Source of the DNA: Actinomadura graeca
GTDB taxonomy: Bacteria > Actinomycetota > Actinomycetes > Streptosporangiales > Streptosporangiaceae
Assembly (NCBI RefSeq): GCF_019175365.1
Contig: NZ_CP059572.1
Span: 5,208,001 to 5,272,000 of the forward strand
DNA: 64,000 nucleotides
Direction of reading: 5' to 3'
The notes below the pieces were generated by a model. The model ran no database searches. It was not told where the DNA came from and worked only from the letters and a program-made list of their open reading frames with translations. This document shows positions 57,046-64,000 of the stretch, one piece after another. The translations under genes were made by a program, and so were the position numbers. Within the stretch, counting starts at the first letter, position 1. Every line of letters begins with the position of its first letter.

Positions 57046-57515
57046 GACCGTCCCGGCCGCTGTTCCTCATCGCGCTGGTGGTCGTCCTCGCAGTGATCAC
57101 CTGGGCGGTGCTGCGGACGGCCTACGTCTCCCTGCCGCCGCTCCCGTGGACCGCGGTGCCGACCCTGCTGCTCCTGGCCCTCGGTGAAGCCTTCACCGGT
57201 GTGAACGTGTTGCGCCGCATCAGGCGCAAGCCGAACACCAAGCCGGTGGAACCCCTCGTCGTCGCGCGCATGGCGGCGCTGGCCAAGGCGAGCGCGCATG
57301 CGGCAGCCGTCCTCGCGGGCATCTTCGCGGGGTTCGCCATCAGCCTCGCCGACTCCCTGGACAAGCCGACCCCCCGTCACGACTTCTTCGTCAGCGGCGG
57401 CACGTTCCTGGCCGCCGCCGTCCTCGTCGGCGCGGCGTTCTTCCTCGAGTACAGCTGCCGTGTGCCCAAGGGGCCCGACGAGGAGGAGCACACCCGGGGC
57501 GCCTCCCGCGCCTGA
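57042..57515 (+). CDS. DUF3180 membrane protein
   Basis: A 157-residue integral membrane protein with four hydrophobic helices (LFLIALVVVLAVITWAVL, AVPTLLLLALGEAFTGV, AAAVLAGIFAGFAISLA, FLAAAVLVGAAFFLEY). DUF3180 proteins follow folK in most actinobacteria; the function is unknown, though co-translation (ATGA overlap) suggests a link to pterin or folate handling. Convergent with nuoD, 27 bp apart. Confidence 0.92.
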   Translation: MRPSRPLFLIALVVVLAVITWAVLRTAYVSLPPLPWTAVPTLLLLALGEAFTGVNVLRRIRRKPNTKPVEPLVVARMAALAKASAHAAAVLAGIFAGFAISLADSLDKPTPRHDFFVSGGTFLAAAVLVGAAFFLEYSCRVPKGPDEEEHTRGASRA

Positions 57516-57542
57516 CGGGGACGCGCCCGCGGAGCGCCGTGG

Positions 57543-58691
57543 CTACTTGTCCACGTCGCCGACGACGAAGAACATCGAGCCCAGAATCGCGATCATGTCG
57601 GCGACCAGGTTGCCGGGCAGCAACTCCGCGAGAACCTGGATGTTGTTGAACGAGGCCGAACGGAGCTTCATGCGCCAAGGGGTCTTCTCGCCCCGCGACA
57701 CCAGGTAGTACCCGTTGAGGCCCAGGGGGTTCTCTGTCCAGGCGTAGGTGTGGCCTTCTGGGACCTTCAGCACCTTGGGGAGCCGCTGGTTGATGGGCCC
57801 TGGCGGAAGGTCGGCGAGCCTGTCCAGGCATGCGTCCGCCAGGTCGAGCGACGCGTACACCTGGTCGAGCAGGCATTCGAACCGGGCGAGGCAGTCGCCC
57901 TCCGCCCGGGTGACGACTCGCACGTCGAGTTCGCCGTAGGCCAGGTACGGCTCGTCTCGCCGGAGGTCGAGGTCCAGCCCGGACGCCCGCGCGATAGGGC
58001 CGGACACCCCGTACTGAAGGATCTGTTCCTGGGTGAGCACTCCCACGCCGCGTGTGCGCGCGCGGAAGATCTCATTGCCCATGATGAGGTCCGCGATATC
58101 GCTCATCCGGGCGCGGACTTCGGCGACGGCCTGCCGCGCCCTTGCCGTCCATCCGGCGGGCAGCTCGTCCTTCAGGCCGCCCACCCGATTGAACATGTAG
58201 TGCATCCGTCCGCCGGAGATCTCCTCCATCACCCGCTGCAGCGCCTCGCGTTCGCGGAACGCGTAGAAGATCGGCGTGATCGCGCCCACTTCGAGCGGAT
58301 AGGAGCCCAGGAACATGAGGTGGTTGAGGACGCGGTTCAGCTCGGCGAGCAACGTCCGCGCCCAGACCGCGCGCTCGGGGACCTCCATGCCGAGCATGCG
58401 CTCCACCGCGAGCACGACACCGAGCTCGCTCGAGAACGCCGACAGCCAGTCGTGCCGGTTCGCCAGCACGATGATCTGCCGGAAGTCGCGGACCTCGAAC
58501 AGCTTCTCCGCGCCGCGGTGCATGTAGCCGATGATGGGCTCGGCGGCCGAGATCCGCTCGCCGTCCAGCGTCAGCCGGAGCCGGAGCACGCCGTGCGTGG
58601 ACGGGTGCTGGGGCCCGATGTTCAGGGTCATGTCCTCGGTGGCGAGCTCCTTGGCGCCCGCACCGATCCCAACGATGCGCTCGGTGGTCAT
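57543..58691 (-). CDS. NADH-quinone oxidoreductase subunit D, stand-alone
   Basis: A 382-residue NuoD-type (49-kDa) subunit, lining the quinone pocket of complex I. It has [15 protein letters not shown], the [10 protein letters not shown] motif, [12 protein letters not shown] and [20 protein letters not shown] near the end. No other nuo genes are nearby. Stand-alone nuoD paralogues occur near the folate genes in Streptomyces (from memory). It may be a spare subunit or serve another hydrogenase-like complex. The start is ATG. Confidence 0.9.
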   Translation of the reverse strand: MTTERIVGIGAGAKELATEDMTLNIGPQHPSTHGVLRLRLTLDGERISAAEPIIGYMHRGAEKLFEVRDFRQIIVLANRHDWLSAFSSELGVVLAVERMLGMEVPERAVWARTLLAELNRVLNHLMFLGSYPLEVGAITPIFYAFREREALQRVMEEISGGRMHYMFNRVGGLKDELPAGWTARARQAVAEVRARMSDIADLIMGNEIFRARTRGVGVLTQEQILQYGVSGPIARASGLDLDLRRDEPYLAYGELDVRVVTRAEGDCLARFECLLDQVYASLDLADACLDRLADLPPGPINQRLPKVLKVPEGHTYAWTENPLGLNGYYLVSRGEKTPWRMKLRSASFNNIQVLAELLPGNLVADMIAILGSMFFVVGDVDK

Positions 58692-58770
58692 GGTCGCATC
58701 TCCGCCGCTCGGATCATCGCCTCATCGTGCCATGGCGAGCGGTCCTCGTTTTCCGGTTGACTAGGGGGTG

Positions 58771-59463
58771 ATGAACGCGAGCCGTGGCGAACCGCCGTAC
58801 GAGCCCGCCGCACACCCTGGAACGCAGGGTGCGGTGAATCCGCCCGGGCCGTCCGGGACAGGCCAGGGCGGTATGCCGCACGCGTACCCTGGCGGCCTAT
58901 CGGCGGCAGGGCAAGCCGCGGGAGCGCATCCGCAGGGCGGGGCCGTGTCCGCAACGCCGGTCTACCGCGCGGACCAGGCGTTCGCGCCCGGCGATGGCCT
59001 CCACTGGTCACCGATCTCCAAACGCCACACCTGGCACCGGCTGCTCGCGGCGGTGTTGTGGGCCGTCCCGATAGGCGCCTTGGGGGCGTTCCCCGTCTGG
59101 AGGAACGGCGGAGGGACCGTGGGAATCGCCATGTGGGCCGGCGCGGTCGTGCTCGCGGTGGCTCTCACCGGGATCGTCGCCGAACTCGACCGCCGATCGT
59201 TCGGGTATGCAGAACGCGCCGACGACCTCATCGTGACGCACGGTGTGGTCGTGAAGCGGCTCATCGTCGTCCCGTACGGGCGGATGCAGTTCGTGGACGT
59301 GACGGCCGGGCTGCTGGAACGGTGGATGGGCATCGCCACCGTCCGCATGCACACGGCCGCCGCCGCCACGGACGCGACCATCCCGGGCCTGCCCGCCACC
59401 GAGGCGGCCCTGCTGCGCGATCGGCTCGCCCGGAAGGGTGAGGAGCGGAGCATGGGCCTATGA
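58771..59463 (+). CDS. bacterial PH domain protein (YdbS-like)
   Basis: A 230-residue membrane protein. A Gly/Pro-rich N-terminal tail of about 75 residues is followed by two helices (LLAAVLWAVPIGALGAFPVW, IAMWAGAVVLAVALTGIVAE) and a bPH2/DUF304 domain (DDLIVTHGVVVKRLIVVPYG RMQFVDV, split here). It resembles YdbS, which with YdbT protects against certain peptides in Bacillus. ATG start; overlaps the next gene by 4 nt. Confidence 0.87.
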   Translation: MNASRGEPPYEPAAHPGTQGAVNPPGPSGTGQGGMPHAYPGGLSAAGQAAGAHPQGGAVSATPVYRADQAFAPGDGLHWSPISKRHTWHRLLAAVLWAVPIGALGAFPVWRNGGGTVGIAMWAGAVVLAVALTGIVAELDRRSFGYAERADDLIVTHGVVVKRLIVVPYGRMQFVDVTAGLLERWMGIATVRMHTAAAATDATIPGLPATEAALLRDRLARKGEERSMGL

Positions 59464-61140
59464 GCGGCCCCTACGGCCCGCCTGGTCAGCCCGGCCCGCC
59501 TGGCCCGCCACCACCCGGTGGCCAAGGGCCGCCCTATGGTCCCTACCCGGGAGGCCCCGGACCGTATGGTCGGCCCGGTCCGGCTGTTGGTCGACACGGT
59601 CCGCCTGGATCTCCCGGCCCTCCTGGGCCGTATGGGTCGCCCGGGCCGTATGGGCCGCCGGGCCCGTATGGGCCTCAAGGTCGTCCGGGGCCGCCCTATG
59701 GACCTCCACGTCCTCCCTACGGCCCTCCTGGGCCGCAACCAGGGCCGCAACCAGGGCCGCCGTACGGTCCTCCTCGTCCGCCTTACGGCTACGGCCAGCC
59801 ACCTGGCTACGGGCAGGCGCCGCCGGTGCGGTTCTCCGAGGGCACCCATCGGCTGCACTGGGCGACCGCACCGCTGCGCGCGTTCTTCATCCTCATCGTC
59901 TACTTCGTCCTGCTCGGCTTCCCCTTGCTGCTGACCCAGACGGACGAGGGCATCACGCTCGCGCTCACTCCCGAGGTGATCGCCCGATTCCTGATCGTGA
60001 GCGTCCCCATGGGGATCATCGCGGTGGGCTCCGGCCTATGGGCGTGGCTGGGACTGCGCTTCCGGATCGACGGGGACGATTTGGTCGTGGAGACCGGGGT
60101 GCTCCGCAAGCGCAAGCGCCGCATGCCGCTCTCGCGGGTCCAGGCCATCGACCTCGTCCGTCCGCTGGTCACACGGGTCTTCGCGCTCGCCGAGGTGCGG
60201 GTGGAACTCGCCGGAGGCGAGCAGAGCGAGATCGCGCTGCGGTACCTCGGGCGGAACGCCGCTCAGCAACTGCGGGCCGAGCTCCTCGCGCGCGGCCGGG
60301 TTGCCCGGCCACACCCCGGAAGCACCCGAACGGCACATGTGGCGCGTCCCGTTCGGCACGCTCTTCGGATCGCTGCTCGTCCGGCTGCCCGTGATCGGGA
60401 CGGCGGTGCTCTTCCTCGCGTCGCTGGTGTTCCTCGTGGCGTATGCGGAGGGCGGCATGCTGGCCATCGCCGTCCCGGCGCTGCTCGGGCTGGTCCGCGC
60501 CGTCATCGCACCGCTGGTGATGTACGCGAACTTCACGGTGGCGATGTCGCCGGACGGCGTCCGGTTGCGGTACGGGTTGCTGGAGACCCGCATGCAGACC
60601 CTCCCTCCCGGTCGGGTTCAGGCGATCAGCATCGTCGAACCGGCGATCTGGCGCGGCCTCGGCTGGGCGCGGGTCGAGGTGACGGTCGCCGGGTACGCGG
60701 GTGAGCGCCAAGCCCTGTCCTCGACCCTCCTGCCAGTGGCGCCCCGGCAGGTCGCCATGCACCTGGTGTCGCAGGTGTTCCCCGGTACCCACATCGACGC
60801 CGTGCCGCTCGTCCCCGCCTCCTCGAAGGCCATGACGATGGACCGCGCGGACGGCGCGGGAACCGACGACGTGGTGTTCGTGACCCGCCATGGCTGGCCT
60901 TGCCGACGGACAGACGTGATCGCGCACGCGCGCGCGCAGAGCGTGCGGCTAACGACGAACCCGCTCCAGAGGCTGCTCGGGCTGGCGACCGTCCACGTGG
61001 ACGCGCCTCCGGGACCAGTTCAGGTGGCCGCCGCCGACCGCGATCTCGGAGAGGCCCGCGCCATCGTCGAGTCGACCGCCCGACGGGCTCAGGTCGCCCG
61101 CCGGAGCTCGGGTGACCCGACCCACTGGGCTGCCCGCTGA
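59460..61140 (+). pseudogene. bacterial PH domain protein (YdbT-like), frameshifted
   Basis: The first frame gives about 115 residues of Gly/Pro/Tyr repeats (PYGPPG type), two membrane helices and a PH domain (RRMPLSRVQAIDLVRPLVTR), up to QLRAELLARG near 60297. The second frame continues from LPGHTPEAPERHMWRVPFGT with two more helices and two more PH modules (PPGRVQAISIVEPAIWRGLG) to 61140. The join is a gcgcgcgg run. YdbT-like proteins are normally one chain with three PH modules, so a 2-nt slip (real or sequencing) has split this one. A TTG at 60301 might restart the second half. Confidence 0.8.
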
Positions 61141-61158
61141 CCCTTTATCCACAGAACG

Positions 61159-62088
61159 TCATTCTACTTCTGTGTCACCTCCGTGCGCTCGACCATGGAG
61201 ATGGCCGGCCCGCCCGAGGGGGGAGGGCGGGCCGGCCGCCAAATGATCACGATGGTCGTCTGCTGAAAGGAGGGCGTGCACGCGTGCTGCGAAGGCGTGA
61301 GGGAACGCGGTGTTGCCGTTATGGCCTCCGGGGAACTCCACGAGCGGGAGTCCGAGAAGGGCGGCGAGTACCTCAGCGCACTGGTGATTCCACGCGTTCT
61401 TCGAGTCGGCTCCGGCGGCGGAAATGATCCGCGTGCCCTTGGAGGCGATGGCGACCTCGTCCGGCCCGAGGGTGCTGCGGCGGAGTTCGCCCACGTCGTT
61501 CGTGAGGTAGTAGGTCATGTTGGCGGCGCGGTCGTCGGTCATGGCGACGGTGGTGACGCCGGACTCGGTCTTCATCCGGCCGGGATCGAGACCGGTGGCC
61601 GCCGCGACCATGGCGATGGCCCTGCGCCAGTCGCCCCCGCGCGCGGTCGTCTCGACGGTGGCGAGAGTGCGGCCGATCCTCGCGCGGTCGGCGGGAGGCA
61701 GGAGACCGGGAGCCGCCACATCATGAGCGATGAGAAGGGAGAGCTGCCCAGGATGAGCCACGGCGAGATGGAGCCCGTACAGGGCACCCAGACTGCATCC
61801 CAGCATGAAGGCGGGCTTGTCGGTGAGAGCCGCGAGCAGATGATGGAGGTCCTCGGCATGGGTCTCGGGAGGGACGGGCGCGGACGGGTCCGCCACCACC
61901 GTCCGGGAAAGCCCCCGGCGGTCGTAGGTGACCACGGTGTAGTGCTCGGCCAGCCGCTCGGCCATGGCCGTGGTCCGCCGGGCGTCGCCCTCGCCGCTCT
62001 GACCGATCATCAGCACGGGCCCGGCGCCCGTGACCTCGTAGTACAGCTCGGCATCGGGCACCGCCAACGTCGCGGATCTGATGGTCAT
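61159..62088 (-). CDS. alpha/beta hydrolase
   Basis: A 309-residue cytoplasmic hydrolase. The oxyanion region is GAGPVLMIGQSGEGDARRTT, followed by VVTYDRRGLSRTV. The nucleophile is in FMLGCSLGALYGL and the His in EFPGGHNGNTAFP. This is the plain alpha/beta hydrolase family (possibly esterase or haloperoxidase-like). Divergent from a marR gene with a palindrome between, so it is probably its target. Confidence 0.88.
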   Translation of the reverse strand: MTIRSATLAVPDAELYYEVTGAGPVLMIGQSGEGDARRTTAMAERLAEHYTVVTYDRRGLSRTVVADPSAPVPPETHAEDLHHLLAALTDKPAFMLGCSLGALYGLHLAVAHPGQLSLLIAHDVAAPGLLPPADRARIGRTLATVETTARGGDWRRAIAMVAAATGLDPGRMKTESGVTTVAMTDDRAANMTYYLTNDVGELRRSTLGPDEVAIASKGTRIISAAGADSKNAWNHQCAEVLAALLGLPLVEFPGGHNGNTAFPHAFAARVHALLSADDHRDHLAAGPPSPLGRAGHLHGRAHGGDTEVE

Positions 62089-62199
62089 CGTGTTCCCGCC
62101 CTCTTCATTCCGCTTGCTGGGTGAAGCCGCTCGTGCCCATGGGTGGGCCGCTGGTGTTCGGGTGGCCCCAGCCTAAAGCATCCGAATAGATGTATTAAT

Positions 62200-62213
62200 C
62201 TAGATGCATCTAG
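62200..62213. promoter_or_regulatory. MarR operator palindrome ctagatgcatctag
   Basis: A perfect 14-bp palindrome with a second partial tagatgtatta copy just left of it (62187 onward). It lies between the divergent hydrolase and marR genes, next to the marR -10 box. Confidence 0.7.
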
Positions 62214-62220
62214 GGCGATG

Positions 62221-62226
62221 TAAGTT
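62221..62226 (+). promoter_or_regulatory. -10 box TAAGTT, leaderless marR
   Basis: TAAGTT is 6 nt before the GTG at 62233; the palindrome is 7 bp upstream of it. Confidence 0.4.
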
Positions 62227-62232
62227 GGGAGT

Positions 62233-62679
62233 GTGAACGGAGTCGAGCTGTTCCTGCTGGGGCGGACCCTGATGAAGGTCGGGGAGGAGGCCATGCCGAT
62301 GGTGCACGGCGAAAAGCGCGGCGGGACGCGCGCGGTCCTGATCGTGCTAAGCGACATCGTCATGCACCCCGACAGCGCCGTCGGCGAGATCGCCGAGCGC
62401 ACCGGACTGCCGCAGAGCCAGGTCTCCACTGCGGTCGCGCGGCTCAGAGAGGCGGGATCGGTAGTGACCACGCCGGATCCGGGCGATCGCCGACGCTCCC
62501 TGGTGCGCAAGGCGGACGAGCCGTCGGAGAGGGTGGCAGAAGTACGGGCCACCAGCATCGACACCGCGCTGACGGCTGTCCTCGGTGGTCGGGAGCACCT
62601 AGAAGAGGTGACGACGGCTCTGGAGGTCCTGTCGCGTCACCTGACCCCGGCGTCCGTAGTCAACCTACGCTCCAGCTGA
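62233..62679 (+). CDS. MarR family transcriptional regulator
   Basis: A 148-residue regulator with a winged helix-turn-helix: SAVGEIAERTGLPQSQVSTA followed by VARLREAGSVVTTPDPGDRR, where DPGDRR is the wing tip. It likely represses the divergent hydrolase and itself through the palindrome. GTG start. Its last codons run into the ctgatccgc repeats. Confidence 0.9.
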   Translation: MNGVELFLLGRTLMKVGEEAMPMVHGEKRGGTRAVLIVLSDIVMHPDSAVGEIAERTGLPQSQVSTAVARLREAGSVVTTPDPGDRRRSLVRKADEPSERVAEVRATSIDTALTAVLGGREHLEEVTTALEVLSRHLTPASVVNLRSS

Positions 62680-62728
62680 TCCGCCTGATCCGCCTGATCT
62701 GCCTGATTTGCTGATTCGCCTGATCCGG
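62676..62728. repeat. 9-bp repeat ctgatccgc
   Basis: Six units, partly diverged (one of 8 bp), starting at the marR stop. Two more units occur at about 62874-62891. Confidence 0.75.
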
Positions 62729-62763
62729 GCACGGCGATGATGCGGTCGGACGAGCGGACGCGA

Positions 62764-62865
62764 TCAGCTGGTGACCCGGTGCGCCCACCGATACGCACCC
62801 AGGAACTCCACCGACTCCGCCTCACCGCCCACCCGCGTGAGCGTGCACACGAACCGCGACCGGCG
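62764..62865 (-). other. coding-like C-terminal fragment
   Basis: A minus-strand stretch of about 33 codons ends in a stop and reads FVCTLTRVGGEAESVEFLGA then YRWAHRVTS. Third positions are almost all G or C, unlike the surrounding repeats. It could be the end of a real gene whose upstream part is lost in, or built from, the repeat array. The product is not recognised. Confidence 0.35.
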
Positions 62866-62907
62866 GCCCTGATCCGCCTGATCCGCCGTTTGCTGCCCTC
62901 CTGCCCT

Positions 62908-63031
62908 CCTGCGCTCCGGTCGGTCCGGCGCCCGCCAGCATGTACCTTCGGTTCCCCGCCGTCCGCTATCACGTGCGTTTCGCGACGCACAGCACTTGCC
63001 GTTGCATGCGCCCCGACTGGTGAGGCGTCCC
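62908..63031. repeat. 124-bp direct repeat, left copy
   Basis: Begins cctgcgctcc and ends with gcgtccc. It aligns over its whole length, without overall length change, with 63847-63970. The pair brackets the heptamer array. Confidence 0.7.
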
Positions 63032-63048
63032 TTGTGTGAGTTCTCGTT

Positions 63049-63800
63049 TGTCCGCCGCCCCGCCTCCCGCCGCCCGTGTGCCGCCTCCCGCCCCCCGTCT
63101 GCCGCCCCCGCCGTCTGCTGCCTGCCCCCGCCGTCCGCTGTCCGCTGTCCGCCGTCGGCGCCCGCCGTCCGCTGTCTGCTAGGCGCTGTCCGCTGCCCGT
63201 TGTCTGCCCGCCGTCTGTCGTCCGCTGCGCGTTGTGTGCTGCCCGTCGTCTGCTGCGCGTCGTCCGCTGCCCGTCGCCCGCCGTCGGCCGTCCGCTGTCC
63301 GCCGTCGGCCGTCCGCTGCCCGTTGTCTGCCCGTCGCCTGCTGTCCGCTGTCCGCTGTGCGCCGTCGGCGCCCGCCGTCCGCTGTCTGCTGTGCGCTGTC
63401 CGCTGCCCGTTGTCTGCCCGCCGTCTGTCGTCCGCTGCGCGTTGTGTGCTGCCCGTCGTCTGCTGCGCGTCGTCCGCTGCCCGTCGCCCGCCGTCGGCCG
63501 TCCGCTGTCCGCCGTCGGCCGTCCGCTGCCCGCTGCCCGCTGCCCGTCGCCCGCCGTCGGCCGTCCGCTGTCCGCCGTCGGCCGTCCGCTGTCCGCCGTC
63601 CGCTGTCCGCTGCCCGTCGCCCGCCGTCGGCCGTCCGCTGTCCGCCGTCGGCCGTCCGCTGCCCGCTGTCCGCCGCCCGTCGCCCGCCGTCGGCCGTCCG
63701 CCGTCCGCCGTCCGCCGTCCGCCGCCCGCCGCCCGCCGTCGGCCGTCCCCTGTCCGCTGCCCGTCGCCCGCTGTCCGCCGTCCGCTGTGTTCTGTCCGCC
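63049..63800. repeat. heptanucleotide array with 210-bp higher-order repeat
   Basis: About 107 units of 7 bp, consensus (c/t)g(t/c)ccgc. A 30-unit block (210 bp) is repeated: 63131-63331 and 63341-63541 are near identical. Since 7 is not a multiple of 3, the same heptapeptide-like pattern (QRTADGG on the minus strand) appears in every frame and long open frames arise without being genes. Confidence 0.9.
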
Positions 63801-63846
63801 TGCGCTCCAGTTGACTCGGCGCCCTTGGTCCGCCGTCCGTTGTTCG

Positions 63847-63970
63847 CCTGCGCTCCAGGTGGTCCGGCACCCGTCGGGATGCGCGTCCGGTTTCCTCTCG
63901 TCCGGTGTCACGTGCGTTGCGTCAGGCACAGCAACCGCTGTTGCGTGCGTTCCGAGTGGTGCTGCGTCCA
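63847..63970. repeat. 124-bp direct repeat, right copy
   Basis: Partner of 62908-63031, offset exactly 939 bp. A partial third copy of its first 24 bp is at 63801. The window ends 30 bp later, so the locus may continue. Confidence 0.7.
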
Positions 63971-64000
63971 TCGTCTACCTGTGTTCTCCGGCCAGGGCGC

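Noticed and set aside
63049..63800. CRISPR array
   Set aside because: Units are 7 bp with no unique spacers and no cas genes nearby.
62637..63971. A 444-codon minus-strand ORF (and a 272-codon plus-strand ORF, 62996-63814) through the heptamer array
   Set aside because: All frames of a 7-bp repeat encode the same pattern, so openness is a by-product; no start site, codon bias or known domain. The last 33 codons on the minus strand are reported separately because they do show bias.

Overview
The window is GC-rich (about 70%) actinobacterial chromosome. GTG and TTG starts are frequent, and many genes begin 6-8 nt after a TAnnnT -10 box, which suggests leaderless mRNAs. The gene content (a transporter domain fused to thymidylate kinase, RicT-like PSP1 protein, SAV2177-type methyltransferase, DUF5703, DUF3180, zinc-dependent metalloprotease next to tilS-hpt-ftsH-fol) fits a filamentous actinomycete. 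Thermomonosporaceae (Actinomadura-like) is my best guess from memory of family content; no search was possible.

Layout. (1) 0.1-14.5 kb, mostly housekeeping: DUF5703, topA, MFS-Tmk fusion, holB, a secreted S8 protease, a low-molecular-weight phosphatase with a fructosamine-kinase-like gene, a membrane-anchored protein, ricT-like, a methyltransferase and a GNAT enzyme. (2) 14.6-18.2 kb, a scrapyard: DUF427, a dihydrofolate-reductase-like gene between two decayed IS630 tails, a VOC protein, an IS481 scrap, and a 16-bp minisatellite with a 94-bp higher-order period. (3) 18.2-22.1 kb: a divergent DHA2 efflux pump/TetR pair and a secreted tripeptidyl-aminopeptidase-like lipoprotein. (4) 22.15-30.8 kb: tRNA-Thr(CGU), an integrase tail and an IS5 scrap, then a second peptidase, a two-component system and a sortase/glycosyltransferase/54-aa membrane peptide operon, ending near a decayed tRNA-Thr 3' copy with its own terminator. 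I read this as a possible ancient tRNA-borne island. (5) 31-38 kb, accessory DNA: two perfect CRP-type palindromes before a small membrane protein, another reductase-like gene, a broken MFS gene, a HExxxH metallopeptidase, a MarR/DHA2 efflux pair, and two separate 19-bp minisatellites.

(6) 38-46 kb: a VIT-VWA protein translationally coupled to a MerR regulator with a perfect 11-3-11 operator, a NERD protein, a sigma-factor/zinc-anti-sigma/membrane fusion, and an NlpC/P60 hydrolase. (7) 46-61 kb, conserved core: ppa, dacB, zinc metalloprotease, tilS, hpt, ftsH, folE, the folP-NTF2-folB-folK-DUF3180 operon joined by four ATGA overlaps, a stand-alone nuoD and two bacterial-PH-domain genes, the second frameshifted. 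(8) 61-64 kb: a MarR/hydrolase divergent pair, then a roughly 750-bp heptanucleotide array with a 210-bp (30 x 7) higher-order repeat, flanked by 124-bp direct repeats and running to the window edge.

Functional themes are folate biosynthesis, peptidoglycan and cell-surface processing (dacB, NlpC/P60, sortase, peptidases), nucleotide salvage, and several self-regulated efflux pairs.
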